Source: Atherinomorus stipes (lineage: Eukaryota > Chordata > Actinopteri > Atheriniformes > Atherinidae). From it: a stretch of DNA of 64,000 nucleotides. Of this stretch, positions 22,751-35,285 are shown piece by piece. How positions within the stretch are numbered: position 1 is the stretch's first letter; each line of letters starts with the position of its first letter. A program made the translations under genes and the position numbers. Below the pieces are notes generated by a model. That model was not told where the DNA came from and ran no database searches. It saw nothing but the letters and a program-made list of their open reading frames with translations. The stretch is taken from positions 371,973 through 435,972 of the forward strand of contig JALJCO010003893.1 in NCBI GenBank assembly GCA_023101725.1, in the 5' to 3' direction.

Positions 22751-25580
22751 GTCAATGCTAAAGAGAACTTGCAGATATTGGATTTTCACACGCTTGCATC
22801 TTGTAACACTTTGTTCCGTCTAGGATACTTTCCCAAAATGTCACAGAGGAAAGTAGCACAGTGAGCACAGAAAAACAAAAACGATACAATCAAGAAAGCC
22901 CTAGAAGGTAGTGATAAAAAAAAAAAAAAATCATATATGGCAAATGGGGCTTTGAGAAAATCTGTTTCCAGAACTTTGTCTGAGACTGAACCAGGTTGAG
23001 CGGTAGTCCATTTGCTGCTCAAGAGGCCAACATAGAGTTACAAATAAATCTCACCATCAACATGAAGACTTGGAACATTATGGCTGCTTTCTCAGAGTAC
23101 ATCTGATTGATTCCATGGGAAGACAGCTTAGGGTGCTGATGCAAGATGTGGTTAAAGGAAATGATGAAATCTGTCATGTTGATTCAACCCTCAAGCAATA
23201 TGTGACAGAAATGAAAATGTATGCACTGCCAATGTTTTCCTTGAGAGGACAAACACAGAACATGAATGAACGTGTTTATGTGTTGTCCTCCATCCCTAAA
23301 CTGACCTTCTGTATAGTTACAGTAACTTTTTAGGTGCAAAGAAGATAAGTGCTCTTCTGCACAACCACTAGGTTTTATGAGTAATGACCCCCATGGTCAG
23401 TTGCATCACCCAACACCGCCTCATACATCCTGTAGTACACCTATTTACATTGTTTATATGTCCTTCCTGCATGTCTGAGATTTATTACTACCTTCAAAAT
23501 ACATGAAAACATCCCTGCAAACAAGAACAAGCACTTACACAACCATTTATATTCCTAAATTACAGGTTTATGAAAAACTTATTACACCCACAGAATTCAT
23601 TTTGACCACCCTGTTATTCTGGATGGTCCAGGTATGTTATTTTGCTGTTGGTGGAGGTTTTCTCTCAGTGTTAATGCAGTTTTCATCCAAGCATTAATTC
23701 TGCTTTTAAAAGATGAAGAACACAGATATGCATCTTTTGGTAAGAGCAGCTTTTTCTTTACAAGGAGAGGTGGAGGTACAGAGACGGACAGAAAAACGCT
23801 AAATCTCCATCTCCAACAACACTTAAATGTCTTCATTTCTCATGCTGCTCTACATAATTCAGCAGACTAGTTGGAAATGAACTAGTCCAAGTCTCAAGTC
23901 GCTCATCAGTGCAAAATTATAACAAGCTTTAATGATGAAGTCTGTAATATGGTTAATCATAATTATTTAGAGAAGAGATATCTTACTTACTTATCCTGAT
24001 ACTGATACTTATCCTATTATAAATCATCACTTCTTTTAATACAAACTCACCCTCTCAGAGGATGATGGGTCTTTTAAGTAAAAAAAAAAAGATTTTTTTT
24101 CTCATAAACAGGCAGATGTTGAGCACACTCAAGGAAATATAATTAAATCATCCACTAAAGGCTGCCTGAAATGTGAATAGGAATATTTCAATGTTACAGG
24201 TTAAGACTTAATTCAAGGTTTTTAACCACATACAGTAAAAGTGGGCAGATGAAACACATGACAGCATGAATGGCTGGGTAGATGAAATATGTCTTAACAG
24301 GGAGTAAAAACCTTCCATCAGTGTGTAACTTCAAAAGAAGCCTCTGATGCCTTTTTGTGCTGCAGTTATATTTTTTAAATAAAAGGATTAAATATTGAAA
24401 TTTGAAAAAGAGAAAAAACATTGTCATGCATGTTCATGACAAATTGCTTCCATCATTAAATCAAGAAAGCATTTTTCTCTAAATGCAAATAGAACATTCC
24501 TCTCTGTTAAATCCAAAAACCAACATACCAAAGGAAAAACAAACAAAAACAAAAAAAAAAAACACATGCATAAATTGTGCCGTTTGGAAAATACTCAACC
24601 CTCAAATCCAACTCTCTTTTGTTTTTGTTTTCATCTCTCTGACCCAATTATCAAATTAAATCAACTATAAAACACTTATAAAAACATCCTTCTATGTGTT
24701 TATTTTACCACGCCGCAGGCAGTGGCTTTCATCATCACTGCTTTGGTGATAAACATCTGCTATCATCTTTAAACTCGGCATGTTCAGAATTTCCTCATGC
24801 TGAGAAGAAAAGGACGGAGACAGGATTTTACAGATCTGTCCTCCAGTAAGAGTGGAAAGCAAAAGTCCCAAAGGTCGGAAGGCCGGATCCCTGCATACTT
24901 ACAATGACACGTGTAAACAAAACAGTACAGCTAACTGAAGGAGTACATTGGAAAAAAAAACCCCAAAAAACAACAAAGTTGACAATTTTCAGAAGCAGAG
25001 ACAAAAAGACAATGCCATTTTTTAAAGAAACAAATGCAGACACTAAATTAAATCAAAAATCATAAAGAGGAAAAAAATAAATGTATTGACAACCCGATCC
25101 CTCTTGTTTCTCATGTGTGCGTGTGTTCTTCCTTCAGCCCCTCTAAATGCAACCAAATAATCAGATAACTCAAGAAATCGTATTATAATCAAACTGTTGG
25201 TGTGCACGTGAACGCATGTGACACACCCTGGCTTCTCAACTTCCTTCACGTCTTCATCTCCTGCTGACATGCAGATCCAGCTTCCAATCATTGCTTGTTC
25301 CAGCTGTTTATTTTGCAAGAAGGTTTTATTTGGACATGGACTGAATTCTCTACGTTTTTCATCCTACTTCCCGCCATACGTCAAAAATTTGGCTGTGGCA
25401 AGCACAAAAATTAGACCTGACGCCGTAACGACCGCTGCACAAGCTAATTTGTGTTCTGCGTGCTCGACACTTGGGGGCCGGTGGGAAAGACTTCATCTGT
25501 TGAGATGACTGGCAAATTTTTTTTCTCAAAAATTCGGAACTATTTGTGCGCCTGCCGCTCCAGATGGAAAACAGGGGTTA
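22751..25580. other. No gene recognised
   Basis: AT-rich non-coding DNA with A-runs (22918, 24080, 24550, 24955). A CpG-richer patch near 25370-25560 looks like a repeat edge. Confidence 0.35.
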
Positions 25581-26415
25581 GGTCCCGTTTACACCAGGGT
25601 GAAAAACGCCAAATATTTTTTACAGACGTGCCTATTGTTCAGACGGTGCCGGCGTTTTAGGGAGTCAAAAAAATGAAACCACCTTCCATAGTGGAAATCT
25701 TGAGAAAACGCTCCACTGAAGCATCACTGTGTAAATCGTTGAAAACCCAAAAGTCTGCTTTGTAATTAAAAAAAGTGATTGTCGTCACATAATGATAATG
25801 TTACAAACAGCCGCCAGTGCAGGAAAACAACAAACATGTCGGATTATCTCTCAGCAACGAATCTTCAACTTGCCCTGACCACTTTAGCATTCTAGAAAAA
25901 TATTCATGCTGTTTGGTCTTGATGGTGGCACGATCTGGAGACCTGGCGTGCATACTGCATCAAAAAACATGACATTCCACACAGAGCTGCGTGCCCGTCT
26001 GCACGCAGAATTACTCCTCAAGTTTTTGCTACATAGTAAGAACAGTATTGAGTTCATCATTTACTTTAAATAAGATGAACTCAAAATCTTAGGGAGTGGA
26101 TAGCCCAGTGGTAGCGTCGTGGGTTTGGGCGCGGAGGACCTGGGTTCGATCCCCCGACATGACTCCTGGGTGAACCACTGTGGACCCCTGAGCAAGGTCC
26201 TTAACCCCCCACCAACTGCTCCCTGGGCGCTTTAAGTAGCAGCCCACTGCTCTCTGATACTCACAGTACAGAGATGGGTAAAATGCAGAGCCCTAATTTC
26301 CCCTCGGGGATCTTACCAGTATAAAAAAAAAAAAAAAAAAAATGCTCATATTGTCAGAGAAAACAAAAACTACTTTTGCGTTTTTCAAGCAGAGCGTTAT
26401 CGTGTAAACGTAGCC
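25581..26415. mobile_element. MITE with ggxxxcgtttacac ends, containing a SINE
   Basis: The left end ggtcccgtttacacca and the complement of the right end gtgtaaacgtagcc form an inverted repeat. Flanks are TTA and TAA, so a target duplication is not exact. A SINE sits inside at 26092-26342. Confidence 0.6.
26092..26342 (+). mobile_element. tRNA-derived SINE with poly(A) tail
   Basis: An A-box-like tagcccagtggtagcg (26101) and a perfect B box ggttcgatccc (26143-26153). The tRNA-unrelated body is ctgagcaaggtccttaaccc, caccaactgctccctgggcg; the tail is aatttcccctcggggatc followed by an A-run. The same family occurs at 971-1192. Internal promoter boxes are better preserved here, suggesting a younger copy. 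Confidence 0.85.
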
Positions 26416-26450
26416 TAAAAAGGGGATGCCAAACACCTGTCCTCAACCTG

Positions 26451-26827
26451 TAGGGCTGCCACAAGCAGTTATTTTGATTATTGAATAGTCACCAATTATT
26501 TTGGCGACTTGTCGACTAATACGTTCATATGAAAATTGTAGCATATAACAGTACCAGTCAAAAGTTTGGACACTTTCTCATTGACTCTAAAAACGTGTCC
26601 AAAGTTTTGACTTGTATTGTGTGTATTTATTTATGTACAATTGATACACAATTCAAGAAAAGCTCATACAGTAGAAAGGCAGACAAGGCAGTGGAAGGTA
26701 CAGTGGCAATTTTGAGAGGAAAAACAAAGCTTATAAACAATAAATGGTTAGTCGATTATGAAATTAGTCAACGACTATTTTGATAGTCAACAATTAGTCG
26801 ATAAATCAAATAATCGTTGCAGCCATA
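26451..26827. mobile_element. hAT-type MITE (tagggctgc ends)
   Basis: The left end tagggctgccacaagcag and right-end complement tatggctgcaacgattat are inverted, with subterminal gacttgtcgactaa / ttagtcgataaatc repeats. The 8-bp flanks tcaacctg and ctatcttg are only half identical. It splits a CCTGCAGG-type foldback and itself contains a 73-bp Tc1 remnant. Confidence 0.65.
26548..26620. mobile_element. 73-bp end-to-end Tc1 remnant
   Basis: acagtaccagtcaaaagttt, ggacac is followed after about 21 bp by gtgtccaaagttttgact, tgtattgt. These are the two terminal repeats of a Tc1-like transposon with everything between deleted. Confidence 0.75.
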
Positions 26828-27019
26828 CTATCTTGTGACCTTTACAGCAAATGTTCTCCAACACACCTGGATCAAATGAATGGCTCGCTACCAAGCTTCT
26901 GCAGACCTGAATCACATGTGCATGAAGGGATTTAACCCTTTAATTCAGTTGTGTTGGAGAAGAAATGCTGTACAAGTTGCAGGATAGTAGCTCTTAAGGA
27001 CTACACTTGAGCACTCCTG

Positions 27020-29465
27020 CTTTAATTATTTTAATCTTTTCATTGTCTTTACCTTTTTTTTATGCAGAAATTATTATATAATTCACCTTCAACTGATATG
27101 ATCAGTTATTATTTTACCCTTATCAGTATATTGTATTTTTAACCATGCACAGGTGTATGTCAGCTTAACCTTTCACACTCCTAATGGGCTCCACGTGTAA
27201 TCCCTTATAAAGGAACCCATATGACACTATAAAATATAGACTACTTCAATTCCAGCTGTCATGCATTTGCAATCAGTTTTATGTTCATTTTAAAGAGTAT
27301 GTTGGCAAAAGATTCATTTTGTTCCTGCAATTTATAGAGCAGCTCTTAACCTTGTCTGTTCATTTACTGTATGTAATTATATCTCTACATATACCAACAC
27401 GAAAACGAAAAACCCCAACATCTCTGACAAACTATCCAGCAGCAGCGGCTGGCAGCGTTCTGTTTGATGAAGTTTCTTTTCACATGTTTTCAGTCTGCCT
27501 GCAAACAGTGCATCTATACTTCTCAATGTTTACCTACTAATAAGCATTTAAGGTACTCTCAGCTATTTAATGCTGCACATCCCTCGGAAAAAGCTCATGG
27601 ATGTGTTTTTATGTTTTTTTTTCCCTTAAGCAGAGACCTACATAGACAGCAGAAGGGCCTCTCACAGTAAAGATAGCAGCCCAGCTGCAACACAAGTACC
27701 TAAACGCTGCAATCTATCAAAGGGGTATAAAAGGCCTTTGAAGAAAAAGAGTGTATGTTTTTCAATTTGATGCAGTGACTAGAGGCTCACATTGGTCTGC
27801 ACTCTTTTCAAGTGCTCGGGCAGAACATGCCATATCAATGAATCTTAATAGATTGCAAATGAGGAAATATATATAGTATAGCATTTATAAGTGCCAGTAA
27901 AATCACTGCATACATCATTTTACATGACTGTTTTCTTATGGGCTGCTTCAGTTGAGTCTAACTGAATTGTTTCCATTTTCTCTGATCTGCAGGGGTCTTT
28001 TCCTCCATATCTATATTGTATATAATATAAATTTAAGTTGCTTTGAGTAAAACCTACCTCTTTTTGTTTTAACCTGTGACATTTTCCTGTTTTTGTAGTG
28101 TTCTGCATGTTTTTACAGATTTGAAAATTTGTCTGATAAACTCTTATTTATTTAATTGAAAAGTTATGAAAAATATCAAATGAATGATGAATTCATTACG
28201 ATAATGTTTCTTTCTTATCCATTTCATCCACTGAACCAATGAATCTTTTGGTATATCAGGGTTTCTAACTGCCCCCTTAAAGGGTCTAAAAGCAATTTTT
28301 TACTGCTAGGTGTGCTGTTGTGTGCAATGTGTAGAGACCAAAACAAATGGTGTCATGATTGAAAGATTTTGTGAGTTTCATACTTCAAGCATTTTCTTTT
28401 CTGGGTCTCGAAGCAACTCGCGGACCTGATTGTTGTGCGACTGGTCGGACATTTGAGCTGTTTGAATGATGGGAATAAGCTGTGTCTCGTTTAATTTAAA
28501 TTTCTTAATTTGGATAAGCCCCTTGAGATGAGCCATCTCGTTTTCACGAGGGTCCAACACATGCAAGACAAAAGTTCAACATACAAAACATATTTACAAC
28601 AGTATACACAAAAGCAATCCAAACAAACAATCCAACAAGATGAACAAGATCACAGTAACATTACGTTTTTCTACCTTTTCATTTGTATAAGAAATTAAAT
28701 GAATACTGCATATGCACAATATGAACACAACACCATGGCCATACCATTTAGCATCATGCCACATGGTCACAGTACAGGAAAAATTTGAGCAAGAGGCCAA
28801 TGGGCTACACGCACAACTCCACTACTTAGTGATGAGCTTTATAGCAACAATTTCTCAGTATCTACCTTTGCATGTTGGTTTGTTTCAGTCTCTGTGTTGT
28901 AGCTTTCCTTCGCTGGACGAATGTTTTCCCCCAAACTGAGCCAGACAGGGACAAGACCAGAGTCCACTGGTCTATTTCCAGACCAAACACTGAATGAAGG
29001 ACTCCATGTTTGGATTCACTTTGGTTTTAGATCTTTAGAGTTGCTTCTGCTCACAAGTCACCCTGTGTTTTTTTTTTTTTTTTTTTCAGTTCTGAATCAA
29101 TCAAACTAAACAGATCTGCATAAAAATCAATCCGAAAAACTAAAGTTATAGTTATTCAATAATTTAGTTATTAGTAATTCTATAATGGCCATTTCATGTG
29201 GTTACTTCTGTGTGCAGGTGTAACATGCTATGGCAGATTCTTTGTTGTAGTAGAGTTTAGGAAGTTTCTTATTGTTTTGCAATATTTGTCCATCATGTTC
29301 AGAAACTTTTGCAGCATGTTTTTCTTTTTTTTCATATTCAGTTCCAGCAGCTGGAAGGCAGTTCCTGCAGAGCCTGGATTCTTTATCAGTTTGTTCAGTT
29401 TCTTTGAGTCTCTGGCTCTGATTCTGCTGCCTTGACAAATGGCTGCAAAGCAGATGAGGACAAAC
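27020..29465. other. No gene recognised
   Basis: Non-coding. A T-run lies at 29068-29086. ORFs at 28378, 28712 and 29228 lack any domain pattern. Confidence 0.35.
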
Positions 29466-30039
29466 GTCGGGTGAATTCCAATTCCCGCCTTAGCCGTAGC
29501 CCTGGGCCCCAACCCTTTGTTTTGCACGTTCGTGTGAAGGGGTAGTGGCGTCCCCATTCTGGTTTCGACCAAGGGGGAGGGAGAAGTGGTAGGGCTATCT
29601 GACCCTCGAAATGGAGATTTTTTAGGGGCACACTAGAGAGTAAATGGTATGATGTTACCTACAATTTCATGTGAAATACGGGCAAAGTGGCGAGGAGATC
29701 GACAACCAAAGAAATGCGCAATTGTGAGCATTTCTTTTATGAATAAAATATGAAAATTCATATTTTAAGGTTGCTTTAATGTATTACAGTTTTATTACAA
29801 ATATGAAGAAAAGTCATTCGTTTAGTAAAGTGTGCATCTGTTCATGTCTGTAACGCAATTTTAACATTAATGTTAACATTAAGCTTGAGATGAAGGCATC
29901 TTCATTTCCTTTCATTTTTACCTTTTTCAGCCCAAAGCCGAAAAAATAATCCAATCACCCAGGAAAGGGAGATTATTGCGTCTGCAGACAGCATTACGAA
30001 CTTTACTGCGCCACGGATGACTATTAGTGATGCATGACC

Positions 30040-30743
30040 CACCAAACACAACACGTCATTTCAATGTTGTTTTTTGGGCTAAATCTGGTTGGTCCATCAT
30101 AGCCATATTTAAGCCTGAAAATAGACGCTGAAAATGGGGCTGAGTTTGGACCGTCTGATTTGGTCCAAATTTAGCCCAAATTAGACGTTTAACTGTCTAA
30201 CTGAAAAACGGCTTTTCACCTTTCACTTTTCAAAACGTTTCAACGTTTTCAATGGATGGACATTAGGGATGGGCGATATTTTATCGTGTGCGATATATTG
30301 TCAAAGAAATTCTCCACAATAACAATTTGAATTTATCGTTTTTATCGTGAGATGACAATTGATCAATTTGTGTTTGCAGTTGCACTACTTTGGTTTTTTT
30401 AATAAGCCAAGTTAGTTTTGCTGTTTGCATGGTTTGAATAAATGTGGAGTTTGTCTCTCATATTTCAGACATGTTTGAATGGTGTCACTACAGTTTTGCA
30501 ATACAGGTGCACTACTTGAACTTAATTGATATAGTTTAGTGGCTTCTAGTGTTTTTTAGGGCTTTCAAGACAGAATTTAGTAACAGATTTATAATACAAA
30601 ATATTTTGCTAATAGTTTTTATCGTCACTTATCGTTACCGTGATAAATAAGAGAAATTATCGTGATACATTTTTTAGTCCATATCGCCCATCCCTAATGG
30701 ACATGATGTCTTTTCAACGTCTTTTCAATGAAATTTTGCTGGA
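30040..30743. mobile_element. MITE family A, copy 1 (interrupted by hAT MITE)
   Basis: Starts ccaccaaacacaacacgtca and ends gaaattttgctgg, with cttttcaacgttttcaat-type words. It aligns along its length with the copy at 36846. Here the TTAA site that is filled at 36917 is empty (gccatatttaagcctgaaaa). Confidence 0.75.
30264..30696. mobile_element. hAT-type MITE (tagggatgggcgatat ends, 433 bp)
   Basis: Termini tagggatgggcgatat and atatcgcccatccctA are perfect inverted repeats. The 8-bp target duplication atggacat is exact (30256-30263 and 30697-30704). The empty site is visible in the related copy at about 37910 (agatggacatgatgtc). The interior is rich in ttatcgt words. Confidence 0.93.
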
Positions 30744-30849
30744 TGGGGAGGATTTTTATAAGGTTGTCCCATTTCTTAGGGGAATAATTCAATCCCAGGG
30801 CCAAAGGGGAGGGGTAGGGAATTTGAAATGGGCCTCCAACCTTTGCAAA

Positions 30850-32255
30850 GCAAGAAGGACCTCAGCTTCTTCAAAAGACAGTTGTGGTTCGAGTCTGTTC
30901 TCTGAGTCAACTCCCATGTACCTCTAGTCTTCTCCTTGGATGGGAACGGTGTTTGGCTTGTTTTAGTTTCATCTGAAATCCTCCGTCATCTCCTTTGTCC
31001 TGTCTAGATTAAAGATAAGGCGATTGACTCTCACCTTGCTTCAAAGTTATACACCCGACAACTGCAGAGACCTCTCAGTTTGTATCTGTGAGGATTAGAA
31101 TTATCCTGTTATGCGTGTTGTGTTTTGAAATTCATGATTGTAATGTAAAGTCTGTTTATAAAGACAGTAGTTATTAAGCTATAGAAAAAATACATGGAAA
31201 TAATTAGTCAGCATGAATCTCTGTAAGTTTCCTGATTATCTTTGGAAAACTCGGCCCACAGTCTCATGTGAATATGACAGTGGGGGGGGGGGTGGAGAGA
31301 TGATGCCACAGTAACAGCTTCAGCCAGACAGAGGACACTTCCATCGTTAATTTCATTACCTGGCTAAGATGTAGCAGGAAAATGAAAGCATAAAGAAGGG
31401 AGAGATGGATCTGTTTCAAGCCGCACCATCTCAGTGAGTACAGAGATGATTCTGTATTACATTTTGCTGTGTCTTGTACTGTTCCCTGGCCTGCAGTTTA
31501 AATGGAAGACTTTTATGATGCAAATGCAGGCGGGAGTGATAAATCTCTCTTGCTCTCTTTCCTGAGATCCCCTGATGCAAAGAGATGTACTCTCTTTCTT
31601 TCTCATTCTCTCTCGCTCACTTTCTCCCTGCTGCAGTATCGTGTTACACTCACCCCCAGGCCACATGAAAAATGAATCGGGTCCAGGTGATGCAGTGAGG
31701 GAGTTCCAATGAGGGGGGATGGATGTTCTGTGGTGGTGGGGATTAAGAGAGGGTGAATGAGGGAAAGACAGAAATGGAGGATGAGGAGGGAGAGAGAGAG
31801 AGAGACCCCAAAAAGTAATGTTTGACTTTCCCAAACAACTTCTAGGTCACTCTCATAGGACGATGATTTTGGCTCACTCACAAAGACACACAGCCATGAA
31901 AACACACAAATGGAAACAGTTTTCATCAAATATCACTTTTTTTTTTTTCATTTGTATTAAAACTTTAGAAATGAACCACTGTATTCACACAAACTGTTAA
32001 TTATCTAGTGTTTCCAGGCCTTTTTTTTTACGGTCACTGGCAGAGGGTTTATTTTTATAAACAAAAGAACAAAAGTAAAGAACAATCTTAATCTTAAAAG
32101 TGGAAGAAAATATTTTGTCTTTTGTGACTTCAAAACTGTGTAACCAACCAGCTTCATTAAAAAAGCATAAAACCATCAGTTGGGAGATTGTGTCTACTTT
32201 GTGAGTTCCACCTTGCTAGTTCTGGGCTGTACCCATTTTTCCCCCAGAACTGCCT
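30850..32255. other. No gene recognised; simple repeats
   Basis: Non-coding. G-run at 31283-31292, (GA)n at 31790-31806. ORFs near 31457-31929 are purine/pyrimidine-skewed and unsupported. Confidence 0.35.
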
Positions 32256-32259
32256 GTCA

Positions 32260-33220
32260 ATGTTTGGTGTCATAGATTCAACAAGGTACTGGAAACATTC
32301 CTCAGAGATTTTGCTCCATATTGACATGATAGCATCACACAGTTGCTGCAGATTCACGATGAATCTCCTGTTCCACCACATCCCAAAGCAGCTCTGTTGG
32401 ATGGAGGTCTGGTGACTGGAGGCCATTGGAGTACGGCGCTGCTACGTGATCGCATGACATCATCTTATTGCGACGCCTTTTAACCAAAGCACCATACCAC
32501 ATGAGACAGAAACAAAGGAGTCATCCCTGCTTTGTTTTTATGCCTGTTCGCACGAGAAGTGATGTATTTTTTAAACCAATCAACAGATTACAATGTGTTA
32601 AGCTTCATCTCTTTGGTTCGGATCAGTTGGATCAGTTCTACTGAGGAAAGGTACCAAAAAATTAGGTCAGGTCGGATATAAGGGTACCCATCCCACCTTT
32701 TATCTATGGAGATGCAAAAAAAACATGGACCGACCCAGTCCAGACCCGCTGGTGGAAACGGGGCTTAAGGGGCCCAAATTCGGAGCCTAGCATCTGAATG
32801 TGGAGCTGAAACGGAGACTCAGCAAACCAGCAACGTTTCTCCATCTTCTATTGTCTAGTTTCGGTGAGTGTGTGTGAATTGTAGCCTCAGTTTCCTGTTC
32901 TTAGCTGACAGGGGTGGCACCCGGTGTGGTCTTCTGCTTGAATAAAGTCCATCCACTTCCAGGTTGGACGTGTTGTGTGTTCAGAGATGCTATTCTGCAT
33001 ATCTTGGTTGTAACCAGTGCTGATCTGACTTCCTGTTGTCTTTCTATCATCTCCAACCAGTCTGTCCATTCTCCTCTGACATCAACCAGACATTCTGGTC
33101 CAGACAACTGCTGCTCACTGGATATTTTCTTTTCTTTAAACCATTCTCTGGAATCCCCAGAGATGGTTGTGTGTGAAAATCCCAGTAAATACTCAGACCA
33201 GCAACCATGCCACGTTTAGT
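32260..33220 (-). mobile_element. Tc1-like relic split by unrelated DNA
   Basis: On the - strand, 32434-32260 encodes the transposase C-terminus (LQQLCDAIMSIWSKISEECF, then QYLVESM). 33216-32833 encodes the DNA-binding half (RLVGDDRKTTGSQISTGYNQ, DMQNSISEHTTRPTWK). The middle of the transposase is absent; 32435-32832 is unrelated sequence. Same family as 46583 and 53040. Confidence 0.75.
32435..32832. repeat. Unrelated segment between Tc1 halves
   Basis: Holds ggcgctgctacgtgatcgca near the left and gctggtggaaacggggctta near the right. It replaces the middle of the transposase, so it reflects insertion plus deletion rather than a clean insertion. Confidence 0.4.
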
Positions 33221-33990
33221 CGTTAATTTTGAGAAAATTCACAGTGATATATGTTTTTGTTTTTTTTCAAGCTGTAAGACTTGTTTAACAGAGATACAGA
33301 GAATTCCTGATGTTTCAGCATGTGACCAATTGGGAGTGAGATCATGAGTTGAGGCTAAAACACTGAGTCCATCAGAGAATTTTCACTGAAAAAAGTCAAC
33401 TAAGGCACTCGTTTGATGAACTGAATAGAATTTTTTTTTATTTAACATCTACAAATTGTGATTATGTTTTCAAATTATTATCTCTTATTGATTTAACCTA
33501 AAACAAAGAAAAATTGGATGAACAAGATTTGCATTCTTTAGTCCAGTGAATGTTACTCAGTGTAATCGGTCCTGTGGTAGGTTCGTTTGAATATTTTGCA
33601 TCATGCTTTGTGGCTCCCCCTGTTCTGTTCTGCACCGTAAGTTAAATGTATACGTGATCTCTTAACGTTTTCTGAGGTGAAAAAATGGTAAAAGTTATTG
33701 CTAGAAAACACACCTGATTTGTACTCCTAAATCCAAGTAACTGAAGTAAGAAAACGTGTGTTATCGTGCATCAAATCATGTCATATCTGATGAAAAGAAC
33801 AAGATTGATTTGAATGAAACCGTCAAAACACATATTGGTTCATTGATCTGACGTAATCCTAAAAAATTCAACCAACAAATGCCAAATGTATTAATGTGAC
33901 ATGAACAAATTACCTGGAAACATGCGCCATGACTGAAATGTGTTCAACAAACTATTTTTTTTTAAACCAGTAGAATTATAGAGTCAAAAC
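33221..33990. other. No gene recognised
   Basis: AT-rich non-coding DNA without identified repeats. Confidence 0.35.
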
Positions 33991-33994
33991 ATTA

Positions 33995-34973
33995 GCCGTG
34001 TCTCAAACCATGCACTTGCCTGAGTGCACTGGAATTAAGTGCACAGTGCGCATTGTGTACTTCGCCTGTAGTGCACACTACTGTCGCTAAATGCTGACCC
34101 GAATGGCACTGCATTTACCGGAAGTGATGGACTAGTATTGACAGCTAGCGTGAGCTTACTCTACTGAGCCGGTATAACTGCGGCCTCAAACAAGCTGTCA
34201 TGATCTGTAAGGGAGCTCTGCTTCCTGATTGGTGCCACCTGTGCCAATTACCCGCACTCTGCTCACCTGTTTCTGCTGCTATTGAAGCCTCCTCTTCTCA
34301 TCCTCCAGTGCCAGATTGTCTGAGTCCCCGTTACAGCAATCCAGCGCCGTTTTTCAAACCTGCCCTGGACTTCTGCCTGCCCGACTGTGATTTTTGCCCA
34401 TCTTGGACCCTGACCTTCTGCCTTGCCCCCCTGGATACCTACCTTGGATTTCTGCCTGCCCAGCCGTTGACCTCACCTTGTTTTTGCCTTACCCCTTCCC
34501 TGGATTTTTGCATCATCGCCTTAAAGCCTCTTCCCCTTTTTTTTCCCCTTAAAATAAACCTTCTTTACGTTACCTGTGCTGGTTTGGTTTTTCTTTGAGT
34601 CCAGGTTTCCTGCTCCAGACATAAAAATGACCAGATCATAACTGTTATCAGGGAGTGAACAGCTTTGTAGCATGCTACATATACATTAGTAATTATATCT
34701 GAATGATTTAATCGTTACTTACATCAGTACAATATAGCTGCCGCTGTGGCAGGGGTCACCAGCTTCGTTCACTGCCAGCATTCGGCTCTGAAAACAGTTT
34801 GAAAGTCTTCTGCTATGTCAGCAAGATGGCGTGTGTGCTTCGTTCTGCACTCTATTTTTGACGAGTATTAGGGCAGCATACGGGTACTTTCAGAGCACTC
34901 AGTTTTAGTTGAAACCACAGTTGCACTCAAAAGTAGTGTACTACGTAGTGCAAGTGCATGGATTGAGACAGAC
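33995..34973. mobile_element. MITE with tgtctcaaaccatgcacttgc ends
   Basis: ccgtgtctcaaaccatgcac (left) and the complement of gtgcatggattgagacag (right) form an inverted repeat of about 24 bp. The interior gtagtgtactacgtagtgca is palindromic. It encloses the LTR-like block at 34196. Confidence 0.6.
34196..34621 (+). repeat. Possible solo LTR
   Basis: Begins tgtcatgatctgtaaggg and ends at cagaca, with a TATA-poor, pyrimidine-rich middle, and aaaataaaccttctttacgt (poly(A) signal) near 34551. TG...CA termini and the signal fit an LTR, but no target duplication was found. The 132-codon frame within is compositionally skewed and not a gene. Confidence 0.35.
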
Positions 34974-35099
34974 CCATAAACATCACTACAATTTGTATAG
35001 TACACTTAAATGTCTGAGAGAAACCTTTGATTAAACAAGATTTAACATGAATTTTGCAGACACGTGTCAGTAAACAGCAACTTTGTTGCCTCCCAACAG

Positions 35100-35219
35100 G
35101 GGGAGGTGGTGGATGTCCAGTATGGGAGTGTGGATGATCTAAGGAGAGCCAAAGACACTCTTAACCTCACCAACCAGATAGCTGTGGTCAAGCTTGGCCA
35201 AGCACCTTTATTATACAAG
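35100..35219 (+). CDS. naaladl2: NAALADL2-like exon (protease-associated domain part 1)
   Basis: A 120-bp exon of exactly 40 codons. It is preceded by a pyrimidine-rich acceptor (tgcctcccaacag) and followed by a consensus donor (gtaaga). The frame is open throughout and includes VDVQYGSVDDLRRAKD, LTNQIAVVKLG and QAPLLYK. This pattern (the DVxYG strand, then N-x-I-A-x-x-K-L-G) belongs to the protease-associated domain of the transferrin receptor/glutamate carboxypeptidase II family, and within it most resembles NAALADL2, a type II membrane protein whose enzymatic activity is uncertain. The next piece of the protein is found at 48490. The acceptor could instead lie at 35059 (attttgcag), which would add 13 in-frame codons and is also open. 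NAALADL2 genes usually have very large introns, which fits the surrounding repeat-filled DNA. Family assignment is from memory of the pattern, not a search. Confidence 0.75.
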
Positions 35220-35265
35220 GTAAGATCTACTCAAAACTTCTGCACTCTGCTGATAGGGGAATCAT

Positions 35266-35285
35266 GGGGGGGGGGGGGGGGGGGG
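35266..35285. repeat. Poly(G) tract
   Basis: An uninterrupted run of 20 G located 46 bp after the exon donor at 35219. Confidence 0.95.

Larger units (their letters stand above)
29471..30836. repeat. Possible decayed DNA element enclosing a nested MITE pair
   Basis: The left gggtgaattccaattccc matches the terminal repeat of the element at 21774. A roughly inverted gaatttgaaatgggcc lies at 30818-30833 (11 of 16 positions). No clear target duplication was found. Confidence 0.35.

Noticed and set aside
26101..26170. tRNA gene suggested by A and B boxes
   Set aside because: Boxes belong to a SINE head: no cloverleaf was traced, and the body and poly(A) tail of a retroelement follow.
34200..34598. 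132-codon Cys/Pro/Leu-rich open frame
   Set aside because: Lies wholly inside the LTR-like block and reflects pyrimidine-rich composition.
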